This document shows, piece by piece, positions 1-5,714 of a stretch of 6,756 nucleotides of DNA. The stretch comes from an uncultured Methylococcaceae bacterium (GTDB lineage: Bacteria; Pseudomonadota; Gammaproteobacteria; Methylococcales; Methylomonadaceae). The notes beneath the pieces are model-generated. The model was not told the origin of the DNA, searched no databases, and saw only the letters and a list, made by a program, of their open reading frames with translations. The position numbers were made by a program, and so were the translations under genes. The first letter of the stretch is position 1; each line of letters starts with the position of its first letter. Location: positions 1-6,756 of the forward strand of contig CAIUYS010000163.1 in assembly GCA_903903365.1 (NCBI GenBank), written 5' to 3'.

Positions 1-145
1 AAAATAACCCCCAGAATCTGCCTAGTTCCCACGCTCCGGCGTGGGAATTCAACCGGCAACGCTCCAGCGTTGCGTGACGCGGGAGCGTCACTGTCGGCAT
101 TCCCACGCCGGAGCGTGGGAACGATAGGCTGGGTGATTATTTTTT
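1..145. repeat. REP/BIME-like palindromic element with four nested stem-loops
   Basis: Four perfect hairpins follow one another. Stem TTCCCACGC/GCGTGGGAA has loop TCCG (26-47). GCAACGC/GCGTTGC has loop TCCA (56-73). GTGACGC/GCGTCAC has loop GGGA (74-91). An inverted copy of the first, with loop CGGA, lies at 100-121. The flanks also pair: bases 1-25 match the reverse complement of 122-145 with a few mismatches and small gaps, so the whole block is one large imperfect inverted repeat. The first two loops and the last two are in opposite orientation, as in bacterial interspersed mosaic elements. Such elements are usually non-coding and are thought to be spread by RAYT (REP-associated tyrosine) transposases; no such gene is visible here. 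The left arm may continue before base 1. The hairpins are seen directly; the family assignment is inference. Confidence 0.8.
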
Positions 146-171
146 GCGACTTACCTTAAAACCAATATCTA
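144..171 (+). promoter_or_regulatory. Weak candidate sigma70 promoter for the PEBP gene
   Basis: TTGCGA (144-149) and TATCTA (166-171) are separated by 16 bases and lie about 80 bases before the PEBP start. The -35 box overlaps the edge of the palindromic element. The match is modest and the region is AT-rich, so chance is a real alternative. Confidence 0.25.
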
Positions 172-195
172 CTGGGTCGTTTCGAAAATTTTATT

Positions 196-211
196 TCTTC
201 GTGTCTTCGTG
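196..211. repeat. Tandem 8-bp repeat TCTTCGTG x2
   Basis: The octamer TCTTCGTG occurs twice back to back, between the palindromic element and the PEBP start codon. It may be a fragment of a dispersed repeat or a binding site. No function can be assigned from the sequence. Confidence 0.5.
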
Positions 212-252
212 ATATTTTTATAAGTCATGAGGTATTCATTATCAGGTGATTT

Positions 253-825
253 ATGAATTTAATTTATCAGTACTCTATTACCCGGTTAATTTGTTTGATT
301 TTTAGCGTTTTTACTATAACGGCAGCCTTGGCCGCTGAAGGAGAACAAGCCATGATTTTAAACCTCAAATCACCTGATTTTGTTCATCAAGGAGAAATTC
401 CAACACAGTTTACCTGTCAGGGTGATGATAATTCACCTGCGTTAAGCTGGTCTCAGCTTCCACAAAACACTAAAAGTCTGGCATTAATTGTTGATGATCC
501 TGATGCACCTGATCCGGCTGCACCCAAAATGACCTGGGTACATTGGGTGCTTTATAATATTCCAGCCACAATCATGGAATTAACCAAGGCCATCACTGAA
601 AGTGACTTACCCTTGGGCACACTACAAGGCAAAAATGACTGGAAAGAAACCGGGTATAAAGGCCCCTGCCCGCCTATTGGTCGGCATCGGTACTTTCATA
701 AACTCTACGCTCTGGATATTGAACTACCGGATCTGCATAACCCTAATAAAACCCAACTCGAAAAAGCCATGGCAGGACATATCTTGGGTGAGGCTGTGCT
801 GATTGGCACCTACCAAAAAGAGTAG
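253..825 (+). CDS. PEBP / YbhB-YbcL (Raf kinase inhibitor-like) family protein, predicted exported
   Basis: This 190-residue protein carries the hallmarks of the phosphatidylethanolamine-binding-protein fold: DDPDAPDP (81-88), HWVLYNIP (97-104) and GPCPPIGRHRY (137-147), which line the anion/ligand pocket in this family. Residues 1-27 look like a signal peptide: an Arg at 11, a hydrophobic run 12-26, and an ALA motif before the probable cleavage after Ala27. The mature protein would be periplasmic, as proposed for E. coli YbcL; YbhB is the cytoplasmic paralogue. The start at 253 is supported by AGGTGA at 244-249. A second in-frame ATG at codon 34 has a better Shine-Dalgarno and lies where leaderless family members begin. 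The gene stands alone on the plus strand, convergent with glucokinase, and is followed by a T-tailed hairpin. The biochemical role of bacterial PEBP proteins is poorly defined, so no substrate is claimed. The family call is confident; the export call is likely. Confidence 0.93.
   Translation: MNLIYQYSITRLICLIFSVFTITAALAAEGEQAMILNLKSPDFVHQGEIPTQFTCQGDDNSPALSWSQLPQNTKSLALIVDDPDAPDPAAPKMTWVHWVLYNIPATIMELTKAITESDLPLGTLQGKNDWKETGYKGPCPPIGRHRYFHKLYALDIELPDLHNPNKTQLEKAMAGHILGEAVLIGTYQKE
338..354 (+). promoter_or_regulatory. Strong internal Shine-Dalgarno with in-frame ATG (codon 34 of the PEBP gene)
   Basis: AAGGAGA (338-344) lies 7 bases before an in-frame ATG (352-354). Starting there gives a 157-residue protein that begins MILNLKSPDF, close to where cytoplasmic YbhB-type proteins begin. 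Either two forms are made, or one of the two starts dominates. The sequence alone does not decide which. Confidence 0.5.
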
Positions 826-851
826 TTATAGATTTTCAGATAAATAATTTC

Positions 852-869
852 GATGCTAACGATAGCATC
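852..869. other. Short perfect stem-loop after the PEBP gene
   Basis: GATGCTA (852-858) and TAGCATC (863-869) form a 7-bp perfect stem closing the loop ACGA, 27 bases after the PEBP stop. No T-run follows on the plus strand. On its own it is not a convincing intrinsic terminator, but it may protect the mRNA 3' end. Confidence 0.4.
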
Positions 870-880
870 CCAATGCCGTT

Positions 881-980
881 AAGTTAAGCAGTCAACTGGA
901 GTAAAACCGCTTTAGCTGTTTTTACAGGCAATAGCTGAAGCGATTGCACTCCAGTTTTTTAAACAACTTGCGCTTAACTT
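881..980. repeat. Long imperfect inverted repeat between convergent genes
   Basis: Three nested pairs of arms share one axis. AAGTTAAGC (881-889) pairs with GCTTAACTT (972-980), ACTGGAGT (895-902) with ACTCCAGT (948-955), and CGCTTTAGCT (908-917) with AGCTGAAGCG (933-942), the last with one G-T position. The roughly 100-base block could fold as one long interrupted hairpin. It may be a small non-autonomous repeat or a shared transcription barrier between PEBP and glucokinase. A genome-wide copy count would tell these apart. Confidence 0.6.
895..960 (+). terminator. Candidate rho-independent terminator of the PEBP gene
   Basis: The stem ACTGGAGT/ACTCCAGT, with the inner stem CGCTTTAGCT/AGCTGAAGCG, runs directly into six Ts (955-960) on the plus strand. 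It lies 70 bases after the PEBP stop. The hairpin is longer and less GC-rich than a classic terminator. On the minus strand, for glucokinase transcripts, the same hairpin has no T-run. Confidence 0.5.
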
Positions 981-1045
981 ATCATGCGAATTCCTAAAGC
1001 CTCGTCAATAAATACATACCTTGGCCACCTCTAAAAATCTACAAC

Positions 1046-2020
1046 TCACTCTATGCCAAAATAATTAATAGCGCCAATTAAAGGTGTCCGCGGGTTTAAC
1101 GACAATTTTACCGATAATTTACCCAACAAAGGTGCAAAGCGGCCTTTGGCTTTAAAAGCGTCTATAAATTGTCCATTTTGTAAGGCCGGCAATATTTTTG
1201 GACCAATACCGCCGCCGATATAAACTCCACCGGTAGCCATTGATTTTAACGCCAGATTGCCGGCTTCTGCGCCATAAAGCGCAACGAACAGATTGACAAC
1301 TTCGGCACAACAAGCGTCTTCACCGGCAACACCCAATTTGGAAATAGCAGCATTTCTATCAATGCTGCTATTGTTATCAGGCACATCAAAACACGGTGAA
1401 AAACCCTGATCACAAAGAAAATCATACAAATGACTAAAACCAATACCGGACAGAATACGCTCGTAACTCACATGCTCAGGCGTTTGTTTTCTAAGATAAG
1501 CCAATAATAAATCCTGCTGGCCGTTTTGCGCGGCAAAGTCAGAGTGGCCGCCTTCGGTAGCCATTGGGTGATGCTTACACCCATCCCAATAAAGAATGGC
1601 TTCGCCCAAGCCTGTGCCAGCGGCTATCACGGCAATATTGCCGGTTTGGGTTTCTGCATCGGGATTTAACTCAATCAAATCGTCTTCAGGCAGATACAAC
1701 ATGCCCAATGCCATGGCTTCCAGATCATTGAGCAGTTTTACTTTTGAGGTGCCCAGTTTTATTTTTAGCGCCGAGGCATCCAGCAACCACGGTAAATTGG
1801 TTGTCTGGCAACGTTGATTAACAACCGGCCCGGCTACACCAAAACAGGCCGATTCGATAGCCACATCGGCGGGCAAAAAGGCCTTTAGAATATCATCAAA
1901 TTTTGGGTATTGTTGGCTGGGGTAGGTTTGTTCCTGCAAGCAGGTCAACACGCCGTTGGGTTCTCTAAGCAAGAGGGATAATACCGTCTTTGTTCCGCCT
2001 ATATCGCCTGCTAGTATCAC
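1046..2020 (-). CDS. glk: Glucokinase (Glk family)
   Basis: This 324-residue protein phosphorylates glucose with ATP to give glucose 6-phosphate in the cytoplasm. It has the Glk-family (not ROK) layout. The N-terminal phosphate loop GDIGGTKT is at 5-12. LLNDLEA (96-102) carries the likely catalytic Asp99. GTGLGE is at 135-140. EGGHSDF (156-162) holds the glucose-contacting Glu and His, YERILSG (186-192) another conserved Glu, and GGVYIGGGI (264-272) the adenosine motif. The length equals that of E. coli Glk, and no key residue is missing. The start is GTG, supported by AAAGGA seven bases upstream and by the family start position. It follows the GH15/phosphorylase-kinase-like gene by 11 bases and is almost certainly cotranscribed and translationally coupled with it. 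This suggests that it captures glucose released from glycogen or maltodextrins. The zinc-cysteine signature of ROK kinases is absent. Confidence 0.96.
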   Translation of the reverse strand: MILAGDIGGTKTVLSLLLREPNGVLTCLQEQTYPSQQYPKFDDILKAFLPADVAIESACFGVAGPVVNQRCQTTNLPWLLDASALKIKLGTSKVKLLNDLEAMALGMLYLPEDDLIELNPDAETQTGNIAVIAAGTGLGEAILYWDGCKHHPMATEGGHSDFAAQNGQQDLLLAYLRKQTPEHVSYERILSGIGFSHLYDFLCDQGFSPCFDVPDNNSSIDRNAAISKLGVAGEDACCAEVVNLFVALYGAEAGNLALKSMATGGVYIGGGIGPKILPALQNGQFIDAFKAKGRFAPLLGKLSVKLSLNPRTPLIGAINYFGIE

Positions 2021-2027
2021 GGTAAAG

Positions 2028-2034
2028 TCCTTTA
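2028..2034 (-). promoter_or_regulatory. glk Shine-Dalgarno overlapping the upstream stop codon
   Basis: On the minus strand, AAAGGA (2033 down to 2028) begins within the TAA stop (2034-2032) of the upstream gene and sits 7 bases before the glk GTG. Ribosomes terminating on the upstream gene would arrive on this site, so coupled translation is likely. Confidence 0.75.
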
Positions 2035-5000
2035 ATTAGGGTCAAGTAAATATATTAAAGCATCAAGAATGCCATTGGCAACTTTATGAGGTGGTAATTG
2101 ATAAAAAGCCTGCCATGCCAAGGACGTAACTTCTTCATAATTTTCCAGGTCTTCGGGATGATCTTGTAACCAGCTAATTCTGACGGCATGGCCGATAATA
2201 ATATCGGTTAATAAGGTATCGTCAATATGTAAAGAACCATTATCCCTAAAAATAGACGCCATTGCTTTTAAAGCTTCTACCGTTAGTTGTCGATAAACGG
2301 GCGCTTGAATTTTGTTAAGCAAATGATTGACGTGTAACTTAAAGCTTTGTTCACCTGCGGTCATCTGAGACAGGGTATTCTCGCTATCCAGCCTATTTTT
2401 GCTGTTGAGTTTGCCACCCATCATCAAGCCTTTGCAATGATGCAGTATATCCCAAACACTGGCATAAAAAGCCTTATTTTCCCGGCCAACACTGCCCTGC
2501 TGTTCACGCCATTGATACCAATCGACAATGTCTCCGGAGTCTTTGGGGTTCATGCTGTTTAAAAAACGGGCACTGGTCAGTTTACGGCAATCGCCTTCAT
2601 AGTGCAGCGTTTCAGCCAAATCCAGTTGGTCTTCGGTATTACTGTAGTCTTCCAGAGTTTCCTTTAATTTTTTGGACACTTGATAAGGCGGCAAAGAAAG
2701 AATTTCGTTAAAAGCCTGATCCAAGGTGCCACAACCCGATTCGCGTTTTTGTCTGACGATAAGCAATTGCAGAATGTGCCCCACTCTTATCGTGTGCATA
2801 TCGATGAATAATTCCGGATTGGCTTTAATTAACATCCCTAAATAAAGAATCAATTCCTGAATAATAATACGCTCACTGGCCTCGGTATTATAAATACGGA
2901 TAAGCTGCAAAATTTCTGAAGAATCGGCAGGGCGCGTCAACGTTGCCTTGCCACTGTAAGCGCGACCTAAAGTGAGTGCGTGTTGACGAACCAGTATTTC
3001 GGTGGCGGCCTGTTCCAGATTAATATCATATTTGCCCAGTAAACCGGCACAGCGCCTAACAATCGTCCAGTCATGTTGATCGCCAGCCCGCTCATAAACT
3101 TCTTCAAGCAAGTCACCCACACAAGCAATCGTATCCGGCGTCGCCCTTAAATCGGGTTGGTAATCCAACCCATGCCGAAGACTTAGCAAGGTTAATGCTT
3201 CCAGTTGGGCATAAAGATTGGTGTTGGTTTTTAGTTGGCCGATAAGCACTTCATCGGATGAAATCTCCCATTCTGTTAATAATAGCGTATCCAACGGTGC
3301 TGATGGCGCGGTATTTAAAGGTAATGTCTCAAAAAAGGGTCTAATGCTTTCTTCCCAAGAGGCCTTGGAGAATTGAAAATCATGCAAATAGTTAATTTTT
3401 TCATGACTGGCCGTTTCTGCAAAATCCAACAGTGTCCCCAGTTGTAAAGCGATACCTTGCGATAAACCTTGTTGCAGTTCTTTGATAAATTCAATCAGCA
3501 CTTCAAAATGATGACTGTCCAACATATTTTGTTTTATCGTCATTACCAACAAAGGATTACCCTGTCTGTCCCAATGCTTATAAATATACGACAATTCCAG
3601 ACGCAACCGCTGAATAAGCAAGCGGTTATCCAGAGCCAGATAAAAACCTTTTTGACTGAGACATTGCGGTAAAAAAAGCAATGGCTCACCTGCCAAATTA
3701 TACATTTTGGAGGTTGCCAAGGTCCGCAACTGCCTCAGTGGCCGACCGCTTAAGCCGATACGGTCATTTCTGCCGACATGCGTATAAGCCTCGGCCAGTT
3801 CACTGGCTTCCCTTATTTGAATGGGGGCTATTTCAGCAAGAGTTTGCGTGGCAATTCCGTAGTCCCTTAAGTGATTCTGTACACTTTCATCCTGAGCCAA
3901 TAACTGTATTTGCAGCTTGCAATCCTGATTTTTCTTAACGACTTTGTGTCGCCCCAAAGGATCGATATCGTCACAACTGAGCAGTCCATCCTGAATAAGA
4001 CAACCCAACATAAACAGACTTTGCGCCCAAACCAACGGTATATTTTCGTTGGGAATCCGCTCCTGACTGTGTGGATCGGATTTTTCTGCGGCAATCAAAT
4101 CCAGCGGCACCACATACAGCTCGGGTAATAAATGCTGTCCATTTTGCTCAACCAGTAAAGCTTCCAGTTTCTGGCGATAAAGCAAAGCCGCTTCGTCATT
4201 CCCTGCACATAAATTATTAAGCAGTAAATACGTAAAAAACAACGGCCATTCACATTCAATCGCCATAAATTGTTTAAGTTCATGCGGGTCGTAATGGAGA
4301 CGCTGGCTGTCTTCTATCACGGTTTGATGGCCATCCAACAAAAAGCGTTTACAACCATAACGGCCTTCCAGTTTTTCGCAAACCAGTGCTTCTGTTTTTG
4401 CGCGAATAGCCTGATTATCAACCGCAAAAGCCGGAAATCCGGTGATACTAAGAACCGCTGAATCCACCTCTTTAGAAATGGATTCTCTGGGTAACAGCGA
4501 CTCCAGGGTAATGCGGGTTCGGGCAATGTCGTCACTAATGACATGTACAACAGAAGCCTGTCCACCGTCTTTGCCAAACAAATTAAAGCCGGACAACGCT
4601 TCCAGCGCCGCTTTAGCCATACCAATGGAACTGGCATTTAACTCGGCAATGCCATGATTAATCTTGTGGCCACGCTCCCAGATACCATAATCGGGAGTAC
4701 GGTAAGTGCGGCTGATATAGTGAACCAGATTTTGCACAAAATTGACTTCATCAATGGTAAAGACAATACGCAAACCGGAGGCCGTCATTTGCGCCAACAT
4801 CAACAAAAACAAAGAGGTCGCATCCAGTTGTAAATGCCCCCATTCATCATCGCCCACCACACTCCCGCCGGATTTGGTGTCGTATTTTGCATGTAAGGCA
4901 TCCAACGGATTCTGGGATTGCTTAAATTTTTCAACTTTCGGCGCTTGCCGCATCATTGCCGTTAACAAGCCGCGCATCAACTTGACAACACTTTGCTCCA

Positions 5001-5235
5001 AAACGTAAGTGCGTCCCTGTTGTTCATCCACACGCCGATAAGCCAGCGCCAAACCCCATGCCGCAAGAATACTGTAAACATTATCCCTTACCCAGGCATC
5101 GGTGTAATTGCCATGGACAGTAACGGCGGTACTGGCAGGCAGCAAACCACTGACCCAATCCTGTCTGTTAAGAATAATGCCTTGAACCTGCTGGTAGTAA
5201 GCGTCAAGTTTGTCGTGTGAATCATTTAGTTTCAT
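2032..5235 (-). CDS. GH15-family / phosphorylase kinase alpha-beta subunit-like protein
   Basis: I chose the ATG at 5235 (1067 residues). An in-frame TTG at 5244 would add three residues; neither has a good Shine-Dalgarno, and the ATG fits the family start. The N-terminal half is a GH15 glucoamylase-like (alpha/alpha)6 domain with TDAWVRDN (45-52), LHAKY (114-118), GDDEWGHLQLDATS (128-141), and GIWE with Glu187, the likely general-acid position. ECEWPLF (327-333) and IPLVWAQSL (399-407) follow. Glu384 is a candidate for the general base. From about 425 on it continues like eukaryotic phosphorylase kinase alpha: LSGRPLRQL (495-503), a TSKMYNL segment (508-514), FYLALDN (531-537), and a C-terminal region near 910-995 with FYASVWDILHHCKGL and PVYRQLTVEAL. 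The long phosphorylated linker and CAAX box of animal alpha subunits are absent. There is no signal peptide, so it is cytoplasmic. It is probably cotranscribed with glk, which suggests a role in glycogen or maltodextrin breakdown or sensing. Whether it is an active hydrolase is not shown. Confidence 0.92.
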   Translation of the reverse strand: MKLNDSHDKLDAYYQQVQGIILNRQDWVSGLLPASTAVTVHGNYTDAWVRDNVYSILAAWGLALAYRRVDEQQGRTYVLEQSVVKLMRGLLTAMMRQAPKVEKFKQSQNPLDALHAKYDTKSGGSVVGDDEWGHLQLDATSLFLLMLAQMTASGLRIVFTIDEVNFVQNLVHYISRTYRTPDYGIWERGHKINHGIAELNASSIGMAKAALEALSGFNLFGKDGGQASVVHVISDDIARTRITLESLLPRESISKEVDSAVLSITGFPAFAVDNQAIRAKTEALVCEKLEGRYGCKRFLLDGHQTVIEDSQRLHYDPHELKQFMAIECEWPLFFTYLLLNNLCAGNDEAALLYRQKLEALLVEQNGQHLLPELYVVPLDLIAAEKSDPHSQERIPNENIPLVWAQSLFMLGCLIQDGLLSCDDIDPLGRHKVVKKNQDCKLQIQLLAQDESVQNHLRDYGIATQTLAEIAPIQIREASELAEAYTHVGRNDRIGLSGRPLRQLRTLATSKMYNLAGEPLLFLPQCLSQKGFYLALDNRLLIQRLRLELSYIYKHWDRQGNPLLVMTIKQNMLDSHHFEVLIEFIKELQQGLSQGIALQLGTLLDFAETASHEKINYLHDFQFSKASWEESIRPFFETLPLNTAPSAPLDTLLLTEWEISSDEVLIGQLKTNTNLYAQLEALTLLSLRHGLDYQPDLRATPDTIACVGDLLEEVYERAGDQHDWTIVRRCAGLLGKYDINLEQAATEILVRQHALTLGRAYSGKATLTRPADSSEILQLIRIYNTEASERIIIQELILYLGMLIKANPELFIDMHTIRVGHILQLLIVRQKRESGCGTLDQAFNEILSLPPYQVSKKLKETLEDYSNTEDQLDLAETLHYEGDCRKLTSARFLNSMNPKDSGDIVDWYQWREQQGSVGRENKAFYASVWDILHHCKGLMMGGKLNSKNRLDSENTLSQMTAGEQSFKLHVNHLLNKIQAPVYRQLTVEALKAMASIFRDNGSLHIDDTLLTDIIIGHAVRISWLQDHPEDLENYEEVTSLAWQAFYQLPPHKVANGILDALIYLLDPN

Positions 5236-5250
5236 GGGCTGCAAGGCATC

Positions 5251-5389
5251 TATTTTTAGTGATCTATTAATTTTATAAGAAAGATATCATGCATGTATTA
5301 TGCCATTAATGATATTAACAACCGTTGCCGCTTGATACGGACTGATTTGTCTTTTATTCGGTAAATAATGCCTTATTTTTAGTGTCTAT
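5251..5389. repeat. Direct repeat TATTTTTAGTG(A)TCTAT, two copies 123 bp apart
   Basis: TATTTTTAGTGATCTAT (5251-5267) and TATTTTTAGTGTCTAT (5374-5389) differ by a single inserted base. One copy sits just before the phosphorylase-kinase-like gene start. The other sits just before the best plus-strand promoter candidate. They could be paired operator sites in the divergent control region, or AT-rich coincidence. Confidence 0.4.
5295..5321 (-). promoter_or_regulatory. Weak candidate promoter for the GH15-like/glk operon
   Basis: On the minus strand, TTGTTA (5321-5316) and TAATAC (5300-5295) are separated by 15 bases, shorter than ideal. They lie about 60 bases before the ATG at 5235. The region is AT-rich and other pairings are possible, so the promoter location is uncertain. 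Confidence 0.25.
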
Positions 5390-5393
5390 GGGC

Positions 5394-5421
5394 TTGGCAT
5401 GGGATGAGTCTAGCGGATAAT
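5394..5421 (+). promoter_or_regulatory. Candidate sigma70 promoter for the SHOCT gene
   Basis: TTGGCA (5394-5399) and GATAAT (5416-5421) each match consensus at five of six positions, with a 16-base spacer. Transcription from here would start near 5428 and leave a leader of about 290 bases before the SHOCT-protein start. Confidence 0.45.
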
Positions 5422-5714
5422 TTAGCCGTATAAAGGCTAAAAAAAGAGCTTATACCGGTATTATTTGCACCAAGTTGGTTTTAACTGAAACCCTTGCACT
5501 GAAAGGGTGCTAAACAAGGAGGATTAAAAAAGTGGCAGCACCGGTTCTTTAACGGCTACACGTCTGGCAAGTTGAGATTTAAAGTGCTTTTAACAGGCGC
5601 TTCATTTACACTGCTGTCTATTAAAATCAGTCAACAATCTGTTTTGTAAGCGCTACCGCTGCTGATTAATCCTTTGTACCCCCTCCCCTCATCTTAACCA
5701 AGTGGATATTTCCA
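5422..5714 (+). promoter_or_regulatory. Long, potentially structured 5' leader of the SHOCT gene
   Basis: This stretch has no convincing gene but is rich in pairing options. ACCCTT/AAGGGT (5490-5495 with 5503-5508) makes a small hairpin. GGTGCT (5506-5511) pairs instead with AGCACC (5537-5542), enclosing a perfect Shine-Dalgarno AAGGAGG (5516-5522). AGGATTAA (5520-5527) is perfectly complementary to TTAATCCT (5666-5673), which would cover that Shine-Dalgarno from a distance. GCGCTT (5597-5602) pairs with AAGCGC (5648-5653). A pyrimidine tract (5679-5690) lies just upstream of the coding start. The mutually exclusive stems suggest a regulatory leader, but I recognise no known riboswitch class. 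All pairings were found by eye, without energy calculation. Confidence 0.35.
5516..5552 (+). other. Orphan perfect Shine-Dalgarno with six-codon GTG reading frame
   Basis: AAGGAGG (5516-5522) is followed after 9 bases by GTG (5532-5534), reading MAAPVL and then TAA (5550-5552). The ribosome site is better than that of any full gene here, yet the frame is only six codons. It could be a leader peptide controlling the downstream gene, a decayed gene start, or chance. Confidence 0.25.

Noticed and set aside
26..121. Repeated TTCCCACGC units considered as a CRISPR array
   Set aside because: The units are alternating inverted palindromes with different stems and no regular unique spacers, so they are REP-like hairpins.
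1046..2020. ROK-family sugar kinase as an alternative for the glucokinase
   Set aside because: The ROK cysteine-rich zinc signature is absent, while the EGGHSDF and LLNDLEA motifs fit the Glk family.
2032..2050. C-terminal prenylation (CAAX) signal as in animal phosphorylase kinase alpha
   Set aside because: The protein ends in LLDPN with no cysteine near the C-terminus.
3681..4657. Several 60-106-codon open frames on both strands within the large GH15-like gene
   Set aside because: They overlap a full-length gene with clear family motifs along its whole length and have no recognisable motifs themselves.
5388..5420. ATG-started 10-codon frame (MGLAWDESSG) upstream of the SHOCT gene
   Set aside because: It has no Shine-Dalgarno and overlaps the best promoter candidate.
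5421..5441. TTTAGCC/GGCTAAA hairpin considered as a terminator
   Set aside because: On the plus strand it is followed by As, and on the minus strand the T-run precedes the stem instead of following it.
5428..5714. Known riboswitch classes (c-di-GMP, fluoride, glycine) considered for the leader
   Set aside because: None of the conserved core motifs I can recall for these classes is present.
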